From Nocardioides humi (GTDB lineage Bacteria > Actinomycetota > Actinomycetes > Propionibacteriales > Nocardioidaceae): DNA of 64,000 bases. The stretch lies in assembly GCF_006494775.1 (NCBI RefSeq), contig NZ_CP041146.1:186001-250000 (forward strand), read 5' to 3'. A program made the position numbers and the translations under genes. This document shows positions 8,256 through 19,076 of the stretch, in pieces (positions within the stretch are counted from its first letter, which is position 1; every line of letters begins with the position of its first letter). The notes below the pieces were generated by a model that did not search any database, was not told the origin of the DNA, and worked only from the letters and a program-made list of their open reading frames with translations.

Positions 8256-9224
8256 TCAGGCGTCCACGAGCGCCTTCTCGTCCCGGTGCGCGGCGCGATC
8301 GTGCCGGGCGCTGCGGCCCAGGAGCAGCCCGGCCGCGAGCAGCGCGGCGCCGAGCAGGACGAGGACCAGCGGGAAGAGCAGCTTCATGCCGCCCAGCAGC
8401 GTGGCGTTGCTCTTGGCGTCGCCGACCAGGTCGTCGACCTGCGCCTGGGTGTAGTGGACGGTGCCCACGAACGCGGGGACCGTGACGCCGTCGTACCGCA
8501 GCTCCTGGACGCGGTCCTCGACCCGGTTGACGGGCGAGCCGGTCTTCGGCTCGACGTAGAACGTGCGGGTCATCTCGTACCACATCTCGGCGTCGACCGA
8601 CGGCTCGTCGACCCCGAAGACCGAGCCGGGCACCTCGCGGGTCTCGATGACGCTGGGCTCGACGTGCTGGACGAACTTGTAGACCGTCAGGCCCTGGATG
8701 GTCTCCTCGCCCTCGAACTCGGCGTCGACCGCCTCGCCCACGTTGTCGTCCCAGACCGGGTAGTCCTTCTTCTGCGTGTCGAAGGGGAACTTGTAGATCT
8801 GGCCCTTGCGGACGGCCGGCTCGCGCTCGCCGGCGGCGACCTCGGTCCAGGAGTCGCACTCGTCGCAGTCGACCGCCGCGCCGCTGGTGCCGTCGAAGGG
8901 CGCCCGCTCGCGGGACTGCTGGAAGACGGTGCCGTCGGCCCGCTTCACCGTGGTCGAGTTGACCCACACCACGACGCCGTCGGGCGTCTTGGCGCCGCTG
9001 TCGGCGATGGTGCGGGAGCTGATGTCGAGATCGGTGGTCTCCGGCGCCAGCACCTCGGGGTCGGAGTTGAAGATCTCGGCGTCCTCCGCCGAGAGCTTGG
9101 TGACGCCCTCGTAGTCGGGTGGGACGGTGGCCAGCACCGGGTAGGCGTAGAAGCGGACCAGGGCGGCCGCGACGATCAGGAAGACGCCGAGTCCGACGGC
9201 TACGGCGGCGAGCTTGCTGCGCAT
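8256..9224 (-). CDS. DUF3068 family membrane-anchored protein
   Basis: 322 residues. An N-terminal transmembrane segment (AAVAVGLGVFLIVAAALVRFYAYPVL), a ~250-residue exported beta-rich domain and a C-terminal helix (LLFPLVLVLLGAALLAAGLLLG) with a short basic, charged tail. This is the DUF3068 architecture found in mycolic and non-mycolic Actinobacteria close to envelope glycosyltransferases; biochemical role unassigned. ATG 9224 has AGAGG about 10 nt upstream. It is the last gene of a minus-strand run of glycosyltransferase genes, 14 nt behind the GT4. Recognition of the family is from overall layout and motifs such as VWVNSTTV and TFYVEPKTG. Confidence 0.85.
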   Translation of the reverse strand: MRSKLAAVAVGLGVFLIVAAALVRFYAYPVLATVPPDYEGVTKLSAEDAEIFNSDPEVLAPETTDLDISSRTIADSGAKTPDGVVVWVNSTTVKRADGTVFQQSRERAPFDGTSGAAVDCDECDSWTEVAAGEREPAVRKGQIYKFPFDTQKKDYPVWDDNVGEAVDAEFEGEETIQGLTVYKFVQHVEPSVIETREVPGSVFGVDEPSVDAEMWYEMTRTFYVEPKTGSPVNRVEDRVQELRYDGVTVPAFVGTVHYTQAQVDDLVGDAKSNATLLGGMKLLFPLVLVLLGAALLAAGLLLGRSARHDRAAHRDEKALVDA

Positions 9225-9238
9225 GGGCGTTTGACCTC

Positions 9239-10438
9239 TCAGACGGCCACGCGGGCGTCGCGTGGATGGTGACGGTCGGGCAGCGTGGACACGTGCCCGA
9301 GGAGCTGGGCGGTCAGCTCGCGCGCCTGGGCGCGCATCTGTGACCAGTCGAACCGGTGGGACCAGGCCAGGCACGCCTCGGCGCGCAGCACCCGGCCGCC
9401 GGGGTCGGCGGCGTCGGCCAGCGCACCGGTCAGCGCGTCGGCGAGCCGGTCGACGACGGCGGCGGGGTCGTCGCTGTCGGGGACCAGCCAGCCGCTCTCG
9501 CCGGGCCGGATGGAGTCCCGCAGGCCCGGGACGTCGCGCGCCACGGTCGGGACGCCGTGGGCGGCCGCGTCGATCACGGCCTGGCCCCAGCCCTCGGCGT
9601 CGGAGGCGCACGCGTGCACCGCCGCCCGCGCGAGCAGGGCGTCCTTCTGCGCCGCCGGCAGGAAGCCGTGGAAGGCGACCCGGTCCGCGAGGCCGAGCTC
9701 GGTGGCGAGCGCGACCAGCCGGTCGTGCTCGGGTCCGCGTCCGATCACGTCGACCCGCAGCCGGCGGCCGGCGAGCTCGGGGCGCGCCTGGACGCGGCGT
9801 ACCGTCTCCAGGACGAGGTCGACCCGCTTGTGGGTGACCAGGCGGCCGAGGACGACGATCCGGTCGGGGTCCTTCGCGGCGGCGTCGAGCAGGCCGGCCG
9901 GTGGCAGGTCGGCGCCGTTCTCGAGGATCCGGATGTCGCCGGTCCAGCCGAGCTGGTCGCGCATCTCGGCCACCGTCGACGCGGACACCGCCGCGGTGAC
10001 GTGGTGCCGGTAGACCCGGCGCATCGCGACCCGCTCCATCCAGCGGCCGAAGGCGGCCACCGGAGCCGGGAAGTGCACCGCGAACTGGGCCTGGTGGACG
10101 TGGTGGACGATCAGCAGGGCCGGCGTCCCGCGGCGCAGCACCAGCGGCGAGAAGGACGGCAGCCCACAGGCCGGGTCGATCACGGCGTCGATCCGGCGGC
10201 GGTGCCTCAGCAGCCAGGCCAGCGCGAAGAGGTAGAAGGTCAGCGCGCCCCCGCCCCGCCGTACGGCGATCCCGTCGCGGACCTCGCGCGCGGCCTGGCC
10301 CTCGTCGCGGGCGGTCACGAAGGTCACCTGCATGCCGCCCTCGTGCAGGGCACGGGCGAACTGCCAGGCGTAGATCTCCGCGCCGCCGGCCAGCGAGTGG
10401 TCCAGGTCACGCCAGTTGACGACGACGACCCGGGCCAT
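9239..10438 (-). CDS. Family 4 glycosyltransferase (GT-B)
   Basis: 399 residues. The N-terminal domain has the acceptor-side glycine loop LAGGAEIYAW. The C-terminal Rossmann domain holds the nucleotide-sugar motifs: VVLGRLVTHKRVDLVL, VDVIGRGPEHDRL, VAFHGFLP and the E-x7-E-like region ASDAEGWGQAVIDAAAHGVPTVA. It is a retaining cytoplasmic glycosyltransferase using a nucleotide- or lipid-linked sugar. Its ATG shares one base with the stop of the upstream GT2 (TGATG), so the two are coupled. With GT2 and the downstream DUF3068 gene it forms one transcription unit. Confidence 0.94.
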   Translation of the reverse strand: MARVVVVNWRDLDHSLAGGAEIYAWQFARALHEGGMQVTFVTARDEGQAAREVRDGIAVRRGGGALTFYLFALAWLLRHRRRIDAVIDPACGLPSFSPLVLRRGTPALLIVHHVHQAQFAVHFPAPVAAFGRWMERVAMRRVYRHHVTAAVSASTVAEMRDQLGWTGDIRILENGADLPPAGLLDAAAKDPDRIVVLGRLVTHKRVDLVLETVRRVQARPELAGRRLRVDVIGRGPEHDRLVALATELGLADRVAFHGFLPAAQKDALLARAAVHACASDAEGWGQAVIDAAAHGVPTVARDVPGLRDSIRPGESGWLVPDSDDPAAVVDRLADALTGALADAADPGGRVLRAEACLAWSHRFDWSQMRAQARELTAQLLGHVSTLPDRHHPRDARVAV

Positions 10439-11202
10439 CAGTGGCCCCCCGCGATCGCCGCGGCGGCCGGGACGGCGACCGGTGCCGGACGGTCCAGGGC
10501 ACGGCAGCGCCAGGCGATCCGGGCCAGCTCGGCGAACGCCCCGGCGCCGTGCCGGGACGGCACGAAGGTCGATCCGGGCACGTCGGTCCAGGTCACCGGG
10601 ATCTCCTGGACGTGGGCGCCGGCGGCGCGCAGCCGGACCAGCAGCTCGACGTCGAAGGAGAACCCCGGCGTCTGCAGGCGGCGCGCGACCTGGCGGGCCA
10701 CGCTGCCCCGGAAGACCTTGAAGCCGCACTGGGTGTCGGCGATGCCGGGCACCAGCCGCCCGGCGAGGCGCCGGTACGCCGCCGCGCCGACCGAGCGGGT
10801 GCGGCAGTGCCGCGCCTCGGTCTCGCTCGCAGCGAGCGCGCGGGACCCGATCACGACGTCGGCGCCGAGCAGCATCTGCCGCCAGGCCGCCTCGATCGCG
10901 TCGAGGCCGGTCGCGCCGTCGGCGTCCATGAAGCACACCAGGTCGGCGTCGGTGGCCAGCAGCCCCGCACGCACGGCGGCGCCCTTGCCCCGGCGTGCGC
11001 AGCGCAGGACCCGCACCGGCAGTGCCGCCGTGTCGGCGGCCCGCGCGACCTCGGCGGTGCGGTCGGTGCTCGCGTTGTCGACGACGAGCACCTCCACCCG
11101 GCCGAGCACCCCGCGGTGCTCCGTCACGTGGCGGCGCAGCTCGCGCAACGTGCGCGGCAGCCGGCGCTCCTCGTTGTACGCCGGTATGACGATCTGCAGC
11201 AT
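10438..11202 (-). CDS. Family 2 glycosyltransferase, dolichyl-phosphate-sugar synthase type
   Basis: 254 residues. GT-A fold motifs are VIPAYNEERRLPRTL, VLVVDNASTDRTAE, the catalytic metal-binding VCFMDADGATGLD and DTQCGFKVFRG. This is the pattern of dolichol/polyprenol-phosphate mannose or glucose synthases (DPM1-like, no C-terminal membrane helices). Such enzymes make polyprenyl-phosphate sugars that are the donors for GT-C glycosyltransferases, three of which are encoded just upstream. That fits a complete donor-to-transfer pathway. The sugar is unknown. Confidence 0.93.
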   Translation of the reverse strand: MLQIVIPAYNEERRLPRTLRELRRHVTEHRGVLGRVEVLVVDNASTDRTAEVARAADTAALPVRVLRCARRGKGAAVRAGLLATDADLVCFMDADGATGLDAIEAAWRQMLLGADVVIGSRALAASETEARHCRTRSVGAAAYRRLAGRLVPGIADTQCGFKVFRGSVARQVARRLQTPGFSFDVELLVRLRAAGAHVQEIPVTWTDVPGSTFVPSRHGAGAFAELARIAWRCRALDRPAPVAVPAAAAIAGGH

Positions 11203-11298
11203 CGGACCCTCCCAAGCCGTCTGCTCAACCCGTCCCTCGAGGGGACGTACGACGAACCGCGCTCCCGGCCGCGAGGGCGCGGGGTTGCGGCGAGGGAC

Positions 11299-11430
11299 CT
11301 ACTGGTCGGCGTAGCTGTAGAGCTTCTCGTTGCTGACGGGCTTGTGCTCACCCTGCGCGGCGTTGACGCCGGCGACGAGGACGACGGTCGAGGCGAGCGC
11401 CCCGACGACAGTGGCGATGATCGTGTTCAT
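11299..11430 (-). CDS. DUF2613-like small secreted/membrane protein, 43 aa
   Basis: ATG 11430 with GGGAGGGG about 8 nt upstream. Protein MNTIIATVVGALASTVVLVAGVNAAQ... is a single hydrophobic segment or signal peptide with a short polar C-terminus (SNEKLYSYADQ). It matches in size and layout the DUF2613 family. In mycobacteria a small protein of this type (Rv0236A) lies beside aftD (Rv0236c); here an AftD-like gene is three genes upstream. The neighbourhood therefore supports the assignment more than the short sequence does. Function unknown. Confidence 0.7.
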   Translation of the reverse strand: MNTIIATVVGALASTVVLVAGVNAAQGEHKPVSNEKLYSYADQ

Positions 11431-11500
11431 GCGACGGTCCCCTCCCAAAGACCGGCACCCGGGCGGCACTCCCCCATGACCCTCATGAATGTGACGCCCG

Positions 11501-13164
11501 TTACTCCCTACTGGCGAGTATCCATGCAACCCCCAGCAAGAGCAAGAGAATCGCGCAAGAATGCCCGATCGTTACGAGAATCTGCCGGTCCAGGCCGGCC
11601 GACGCCCCACGGGACGCGACCGGGCCACCGGCGGCGAGGTCGACGAGCAGCAGCCCCCGGCGTCGTACACGACCGCGCCGACGGGGACGTCGGGCTCCCC
11701 CATCCCGCGCTCGACGAGCACCCAGCGCACGCCGTTCGCGCGCAGCGCCCCGGCGGGATCCGGGTCGGCCAGGGCGAGGGTCGCCGCCACCACCCGCGGG
11801 TCCTCGGGCGGCACGACGCGGTCGCCCAGCAGCACCCGGTCGTCCACCAGCACCTCGCCGGGCAGCAGCCGGGGCGCGGGGTCGAGCACGGCACGGCGGT
11901 GGTTCCACGGGTAGCCGCGGTAGGAGCCCTCCCACGGCAGCACGACCGTGGTGTCGCCGGACCCGACGAGGTCGGCGACGTCCTCCCACGCCTGCGGGTA
12001 CGACGAGCGCTGCAGCTCGCCCAGGGCGCCCCAGGCCAGGCTCGGCAGCAGCAGCACCGGCGCCACCACGACGAGCACGATCGCGCTCCACAGCGCCTGC
12101 GTCCCGGGGCGGATCCGGGAGCGCAGGGCAGTCACGGCGTGCGCGGCGCCGACGGCCAGGACGAGGCCGAACGGGGCGAGGAACCGGTGGGAGTCGCGGA
12201 GCAGGGCCAGCCCGGGGACCGGGTCGGCCAGGCGCTCCAGCAGGTCGCTGCCGCCGGGCACGGCCGGGGCGAGCGCCAGGACGAGGGCGGCGGCACCGAG
12301 GACCGCCCAGCGGCGGCGGTCCGGCCCGCTCCGGGCCAGCCCGGCGAGGGCCACGAGGGTCAGCAGGCAGGAGAGCAGGACCAGCACCGCGCTGGTGCGC
12401 TCCTCGGGCAGGATCGAGGTCTTCCAGATGCCGCCGAGTGAGAGGACGCTGGCCGCCGTACCGGCTGCGGACTCGGCGCGGGCCGCGAAACCCTCGAAGA
12501 CCCCGTCGGTCGTCACCCGCGTGGTGGTCGCGGTCAGGGCGGGTGCCGCCCAGGTGAGGTTGGCGCCGACGGCCAGGACGGCGCATCGCGCCCAGGTACG
12601 GGGGTTCCGGCCCAGTGCGAGGACGCCGAGCACGCCGATCGCCATCACGCCGCTCGACGGGCTGCACACCGCCGACAGCACGAGCACGACCGCCGCCGGT
12701 CCCCAGTCGCGAGGGTCGGCGCGCAGCCGGAGCGCGGCGCGGGCCACCCACGGCAGCAGCAGGTAGCCGAGCAGGATCGCCCACTGGCCGATCAGGAGCC
12801 GCTCGTGGACCCAGGGGTTCCAGCAGAAGAGCGTGATCGCGGCGGCGCGGGCGTACCACCGCTGGTCGGCCACGAGCCGGGCCACGCCGAGACCGCCGGC
12901 GAGCAGGCCGCCCGCCAGCAGGAGCCGCTGCACGACGCCGCCGGGCACCACGTGGGTGGCCAGGGAGACCAGCGCGTCCATGGGGACCGCGCGCGGCAGC
13001 GAGCCGTCCAGCCCGAGCCAGGCGCTCTTCCAGGGCTGGCGCGGGACGAAGACCATGTCGCCGAACAGCCAGTACCCACCGCCGGCCAGCAGCGGCCCCA
13101 GCACCACGACCGTGACCGCCGCGGTCACGGCGAGGTCCGGCCCGGCCGTCCGTCGCAGGATCAC
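11501..13164 (-). CDS. Polytopic GT-C-like membrane protein (3' end frameshifted)
   Basis: Starts at GTG 13164 in a GTGA overlap with the upstream gene. As sequenced the frame stops at 11572 (530 aa), its last ~28 residues being low-quality text (CCSSTSPPVARSRPVG). The next frame continues sensibly from a CTGCTGCTC stretch as LLLVDLAAGGPVASRG and ends with a membrane helix (HSCAILLLLLGVAWILASRE) at 11501. One G missing from the minus-strand G5 run at 11654-11658 would join the frames into a 554-aa protein. The body has at least ten hydrophobic helices and motifs such as FGDMVFVPRQPWKSAWLG near the N-terminus. This resembles GT-C membrane glycosyltransferases; exact activity unknown. Confidence 0.8.
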
Positions 13165-14920
13165 GGCTGCTCCGGCAGACCGGCCTCGACGCCGGTGACG
13201 CAGACCGTCGCCCGGCCGTCGCCCCGGAGGGCGAGCGCGTCGACCCGGCCCGGCAGATCGGGCAGCACGAGCCACATCTCGTTCGGCCCGCGGGTGGCGA
13301 GGAACTCGGCGTCCCAGCCGCCGGCCGTGACGGTGACGGTGGACTCCCGCGACGTGAAGTAGGAGACGCGGACCAGCAACCGCCCGTCGAGGGGTACGAC
13401 GAACGGCACGGTCTGCGACGCGCTGTCGACCTCGTAGCCGCACTCCCCGTCCGGCCCCTCCTCCGCGGGGACGGCGCCCGCGAGCTCGACCGGGTGCAGG
13501 CTGCCGTCGTCCGCGACCTGCCGCAGCCGGGCGGACGGCTCGTCGAAGCGCAGGTGCTCGGGCAAGGGGGCGAGGATCCGCGACAGCTGGGAGTCGGCGC
13601 CGACCAGCGGCAGCACGACGTCGCTGGGCGCGAGCCGGTCGAAGAGGACGACGGTCGGGTTCGCGGCGAAGTCGGCCCGCAGCGTGGTCACGAACGCCCT
13701 GTCCTCGGTGTTCTGGAAGTGCGGCACGAGCAGCGCGGTGCCGGCGGCCGACGCGGCGCCGTACAGGACGACGACGCCGGCGACGACCGTCCCGCGCAGG
13801 CGCGCGGACGCCGACGCCAGCAGGCCGAGCCAGGGCGCGGAGCCGCGCAGGCAGAGGGCGACGCACAGCACGGCGGCGTGCACGGTGTCGGAGGAGTAGC
13901 GCGGGTCGAGGCCGATGATGGAGCCGAAGCCGGCGCGCCCGGACAGCAGCAGCGCGAGGTCGGCGGCGACATAGCCGGCCAGGAGCGCCAGGCCCCAGCG
14001 GCGGGCCGGCCCGCCGCGCAGGAGGAGCAGCACCGCGCCCGCGAGGGCCAGCAGCAGGGACAGCACGACCACCCACACCGCCGGCCGGACCGCGCCGCCG
14101 TCGAGCTCACCCGTCCACGGCCCGCCGAGCAGCCCCGGCACGACATTGCGGCCGAGGAACGACCAGCTCACCTCGAGCCGCTGCCGCCAGGTGCTGTCGC
14201 CGCCCTCGACGTCGGTGAGCAGGCCGTGCGCCCCGAGGAACCCGGCCAGGAGCAGCACCTGCGCGGCCCACAGCCAGCGGAACCGCGTCAGCGCCGCCCA
14301 CAGCCGCCGCCAGCCGGTCGCCTCGTCGGCGAGGGCCACCGCGACGCCGTACAGGACCGGGGGATGAGCACCGCGCGCTCGTGCCAGAGCAGGCCGACCA
14401 CGGTCGTGGCGACGATCGCGAGCACCGCCAGGAGCGGGCGCGCATCGCCCTGCCGCCAGCGGACCAGCAGCCAGACCGCGAGCAGCGAGCAGAGCACGTG
14501 CGGCCACAGGCCCATCGCCGCGCTCCACCACAGCGTCGTGGCGAGGGTCAGCGGCGCCCACGCGAAGACCGCGAGGAGGACCACCCGGCTCCACCGCTCC
14601 CCCAGCAGCCGGGTCAGCAGCAGCCACATCACCACGGTCGCCGCGGTCTGCAGGAGCAGGACGAAGGTCGCCACCGTGCCCCAGCTGTACGGCGCCAGGT
14701 GGGCCAGCAGCCAGTACGCCAGCTGCTGCAGCGGGTTCACGTGGCCCGCGGTGTCACGGACCAGGAACTCCGGGGTCAGGTCGGCTGCCGCGGCCCGGCC
14801 CGAGAGGTAGAAGTCGTCCTGGTTGAACCAGGAGCCCGCCAGCAGCACGGCCCTGCCGACCACCATCGTCAGCAGGACGGCGATCGCCGCGGCTCCCTGG
14901 CGTCCGCGCCACGCGCTCAT
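13161..14920 (-). CDS. GT-C-type membrane glycosyltransferase-like protein (frameshifted)
   Basis: ATG 14920 overlaps the preceding stop (ATGA). The first ~187 residues run MSAWRGRQGAAAIAVLL... with the acidic first-loop motif WFNQDDFYLSGR typical of GT-C enzymes and several helices up to LLWHERAVLIP. The frame then goes wrong at the C5 run (plus-strand G5, 14359-14363). With one extra C it continues PPVLYGVAVALADEATG... through further helices to a soluble C-terminal domain ending at 13161. Restored length is 586 aa. It likely uses a polyprenyl-phosphate sugar on the outer membrane face. The family is not further identified. Confidence 0.8.
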
Positions 14921-17900
14921 GGCGCCACCTCCGCCCGGCGCCGGGGTCGGGGCCGGCCGAGGACGAGGCCGGCGACCAGGCCCACCGCGAGCGCGGCGGC
15001 GACGTCGGCGCTGCCGGTGACGAACCGGGACCCGCCGAGCGCGTCGAGCAGACCCGAGGCGGCCGCCAGCGCCAGCACGGCCCCGCCGACCACCACCGGT
15101 GCCGGTCCGTGCGGGGCAGGAGCGCACCGACGAGCAGCCCGGCCGCGGCGACCGGGCCGAGCAGGACCAGGGCGACCCCCAGGGCGGCCGCCCACCAGCC
15201 GGGCGCCGGCCCGGCGCCCGGCGGCTCCGGCCACGGTCGCCACGGCGTGCGCGAGCGCCGCCGGACGAGGAGCAGGACCAGGCAGGCCGCGCCGGCCAGG
15301 AGGACGCCGCCGCTCACCGCGAGGCCGAGGGGCAGCACGACGCCGTACGTCCGCTCGGGGGCGTAGCGGAGACGGACCGTCCCGGCGTCGCCCGCGGGCA
15401 GCAGCCAGCCCTGCTGCCAGCCGTCGACCCGGATCGGCTCGAGCCGCCGCCCGTCGAGCTCGGCGATCCAGCCGGCGTTGGCGTTCTCGGGGAGCCAGAG
15501 CACGGCGTCCGGGCCGCCGCCGACCCGGACGGTCCGGCGGCCGCTGTCCCAGTGCTCGACGGCGACGTCGCGATCGCGGACCTGCGCCGTGGCGGCGTCC
15601 GTGGCGGCGTCCGTGGCGGGCACCAGCGCGACATCCGCGACGTCGAACTCGGGCGTCGGCCGGACGCCGAGGTCGTGCTCGCCCGCCGGCAGCCGGACCG
15701 TCCCGGCCGCGTCGTCCTCCTCGGGGTCGCAGCCCTCGAAGGCCAGCGGCGTCCCGTTGACCAGGTCGGCCATGGTGCCCGTCACCCGGGTCGGGACCCG
15801 GCGGCCGGCGACCTCCACCACCGGGCCGAAGCCGCACACCGCACCGGTCGGGGCGCCGGCCACGAGCGGGCGGGTGAGGTTGACGCCGGACAGGGCGATC
15901 TCGGGCACCACGACGTGACGGGAGTCCGGCGCCTTCTCGAACCGCACCTGGAGCCGGTTGGTCCGGACCGGCTCGATCTCGACCGGGTCGTCGGTGTCGA
16001 GCACCACCCGCTGCGTGTCGTCGCCGGAGGTGACGACGGCGGCGACCGGCGCGCCCGCGACACCGCCGGAGCGGACCGCGAGCGCGGTGATCGTGCGGGT
16101 CCGGCGCCACTCGAAGGTCAGCGTGGGGTACAGGTCGCTGTCGTCGGAGACCCATGCGGTGGTCGGCTGGCCGTCGTACGCGAACCGGCCGGCGACCTTG
16201 GGGTCGCCGCCGTAGGACGAGGTCACCTCGACCGGGGGCCGTCGCTCGACCTGGTCGAGCAGCCGCGCCGCCTCCGGGGTGTTGCGCACGACGACGTGCC
16301 CGGAGACGCGGTAGGAGCCGGCCGCCGAGAGCCCGAAGGAGCGGTCGAGCCCGCCGCCCTCCTCCGGTTGCCGGATCCGGGTGACGTCGCAGTCCGGCAC
16401 GGTCAGCGTGATCAGGCAGGCCCGGCGGCCCGGGACCGTGCCGAACACCAGGGCGCCGTCCGGCCCGGTGGCGCCGGGGACCGCGAAGGTACGGCGGGGC
16501 CGGAGCCCGTCGACGGCCACCTCCCGCAGCCCGACCCGCGCGGAGCGGGACGCCGTGGCGGCCTCGACCACGCGGACCTCGATCCGCTCGACCTCGCTGC
16601 CGTCGAGGGCCACCCGCACCGGTGCCCCGGAGGCGCCGACGCGGGCGCGGACCCGCTGCTCCCCCGCGACGACCTCGATGGTGCGGACGGGGACGACCTG
16701 CGCGTCGTCGGCGACCGGCGTCACCGTGACCTCCCGGACCGCGCGCGGCCCGTCGAGGTCGAGCCGGAGCCACTGCCGCTCGGGGTCGCCGGCGGCGGAG
16801 CTGATCCAGCGGGTGTCGAGGTCGCCGTCGACGGCGGCGTAGGGGCCGGAGGCGGTCACGACCGGGCCGAAGTTGTCGGCGTACCCCTGGGCCGAGGAGG
16901 CCGCGAGGCCCGTCAGGCCCACGTAGCGGGCGACCACCTGGTCGCCGCCGGGACCGCCCGGGAAGTCGTGGGCGGCCCGCTCGACCCGCCACGGCTCGTC
17001 GGCCGTCATCAGGGCGGAGACGCCCTCGTCGTTGTTGCCGAATGCCCGCTCCCGGCGCTGGTCGGCGTCCGTGACCAGGTCGGCGGGGCGCTCCCAGCCG
17101 GGCTCGCCCTCCAGGACGGTCGGCTGGTCGGGCCGGACCTGGCCGGACGCCTGGGCCAGCAGGACGCTCTCCGCCGCGCCGCGCACGGTCACGACGTCGT
17201 CGACCGCGCTCGCCCGGACCAGCGGCAGCCGGCGCGGGACCCGGAAGACCTCCACCGCGGCCTCGCCGTCGGCGCCGGTCCCGAAGCCGGCCACCCGCTG
17301 CAGGCCCGCCTTCGCGAGCGCGACCGCCGCGCCGCCCGGATGCGGCGAGCGGGTGAGCCCGCGGAGCAGGTCGCGGCGCAGCACCACATGACCGATCCCG
17401 GCGCGGGCCAGCTGGTCCGTGAGCGCCGGGGTGACCCGACCGGTGACGATGGCCTGGTCGAGCGCGGAGAGGTAGCGGATCGACTCCCCCGGCACCAGCG
17501 GGACCTGGGTCCGGCTGACCAGGTCGACGCCGCCGAGGATCGCGAGCGGCTCGTCGAGGGTCCAGCCCCAGTCCTGCTGGGCGAAGCTCGAGCCGGGTAC
17601 GACGAGGGTGCGGTCGCCCTGCCGCGGCGCCTCGCCGCGCCGCTCGGCGGCCAGGTAGTCGCGGGCCTGCTGCCAGGGATCGGAGATCTCCGTCCACCCC
17701 GGCGTCCGGGTCTGGCCGCCCAGGAACGGCTGCCCGAGCAGGGCGACCAGCAGCAGCGGCACCAGGAGCAGCGCGCCCCGGGCGGGCTCGAGCCGGGGCC
17801 GCAGGGCGACCAGGCGCGCGACGCCGGCGGCGACCGCCGTACCGAAGCCGAGGGCGAGGGGGAGCCGCACCACCGGGTCGATCTTGTGGACGTTGCGGAA

Positions 17901-18971
17901 GATCTGCAGCGGCCCGTCCAGCAGGCCGCGGACGGCGTCCGCGACCGGGGCGCCCGCAACGCCGCCGTGGGCGACGGTCAGGCAGCCGAGGCCGAGCAGC
18001 GCGGCGAGCAGCAGCGGGCGGCGGACCGGGCTGTCCATGAGCACCAGCCCGGCCAGCCCGACGCCGGCGAGGACGGCCGCGACCACGATCAGCACCGGGT
18101 CGGTGGCCAGGTCGAAGGCGGCCGGCCACCAGGGACGGTCGCCGGAGAGCAGGTAGCCGAGCCAGGAGGAGTCGCCGCGCGCCGCCTCGGACCAGCCGAT
18201 GAGCGAGGTGGTGTCGCGCGCGCTCTCGACGTACTCGAAGAACGGCGGGGCGTAGCGCGCGAGCACCGCCAGCGGCAGCGCCCACCACAGGCAGGCCGCG
18301 CCGACCGCGGCCGCCCAGCCCGCCGCCCAGCGCCACGACGCCAGCCGGGCACGGGCTCCCCAGAGCACGAGCAGGGCGGCGAGCGGGAGGCAGGCGGCCG
18401 TCTCGACCGCGTTGACGCCACCCATGCACACGACCGCCGCGCCGCTGAGCAGTGCCGCCGACCGTCCCGGCAGGCGGCCGCGCAGGTGCAGCACGACCGG
18501 CAGCACCAGCCAGGGCATCACCGCACCCGGCAGCGACTCGGCGGTCTGCACGGTCACCGTGCCGAGCAGCCGGGGCGAGAGGGCGAAGAAGGCCCCGGCG
18601 AGGAGCGCCGGCAGGTCGGCGAGCCCGACCGCGCGGGCCACCCGGCGCGCGCCCTCGCAGGCCACGATCAGGATGAGCGCGGACCAGAGCCGCTGGCCGA
18701 CCCAGTCCGGCACGCCGAGCAGGTCGGCGAGCCAGAACCAGGTGCCCTGCGGGAAGAGGTAGCCGTAGGCCTGGTTCTGGAACTCGCCGAAGTTCGACTC
18801 CGGGTGCCACAGCGAGAACGCGCCCGCCAGGAAGCTCCCGGGACGCTCGGTCAGCTCGGCGCGGGTGTCGTACGTCGTCGTGCCGGGCTGCTGCAGCAGC
18901 ATGAGGACCGCGACGACGGCGTACAGCGTCACCGCCACGCCCGTGCCCCGCGGTGCGGACGTCTCCCTCAT
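14917..18971 (-). CDS. AftD-like (DUF3367) alpha-(1->3)-arabinofuranosyltransferase family protein (3' end frameshifted)
   Basis: About 1351 aa when restored. The N-terminal GT-C membrane domain (residues 1-~430) has the AftD-type first loop: YDTRAELTERPG, then FSLWHPESNFGEFQNQAYGYLFPQG. Two discoidin/F5-8C-like carbohydrate-binding domains follow (around FGPVVTASGPYAAVDGDLDT and KVAGRFAYDGQPTTAWVSDD). C-terminal helices come last. After GALLP the sequenced frame becomes low-complexity. One missing C in the minus-strand C4 run (15113-15116) restores PVVVGGAVLALAAASGLLDALG...RRRAEVAP and a stop at 14917 that overlaps the next start by 4 nt. ATG 18971 has GGAGG 4 nt upstream. In mycobacteria AftD makes arabinan; this organism type is not known for arabinogalactan, so the sugar is open. 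Confidence 0.85.
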
Positions 18972-19003
18972 CGCACCTCCCTCCCGACCGAGTGCCCGGC
19001 GTC

Positions 19004-19009
19004 ACTGTA
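19004..19009 (-). promoter_or_regulatory. -10-like element before the AftD-like gene
   Basis: TACAGT on the minus strand, 32 nt before the ATG at 18971, leaving a short leader carrying the GGAGG ribosome site. It lies back-to-back with the flippase promoter. Confidence 0.4.
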
Positions 19010-19064
19010 GGAGACGCGCGGGCGCCGCGACCGGGTCGGCTTCGGTTCGGGCCGGTCGTCCCCC

Positions 19065-19070
19065 TAACCT
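19065..19070 (+). promoter_or_regulatory. -10 element of a probable leaderless promoter (flippase)
   Basis: TAACCT, 6 nt before GTG 19077, with TTCGGT 18 nt further upstream as a possible -35. Confidence 0.55.
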
Positions 19071-19076
19071 GCTCTG

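Noticed and set aside
11501-18971. Reading the three GT-C genes as decayed pseudogenes
   Set aside because: All other features (overlapping starts and stops, intact domains, ribosome sites) are preserved and each has only one missing base, so error is more likely than decay.
15099-19010. A 1303-codon open frame on the plus strand opposite the AftD-like gene
   Set aside because: Its product is repetitive Arg/Gly/Asp/Gln-rich text without motifs. Long antisense frames are expected in GC-rich coding DNA, and the minus-strand gene has clear domains.
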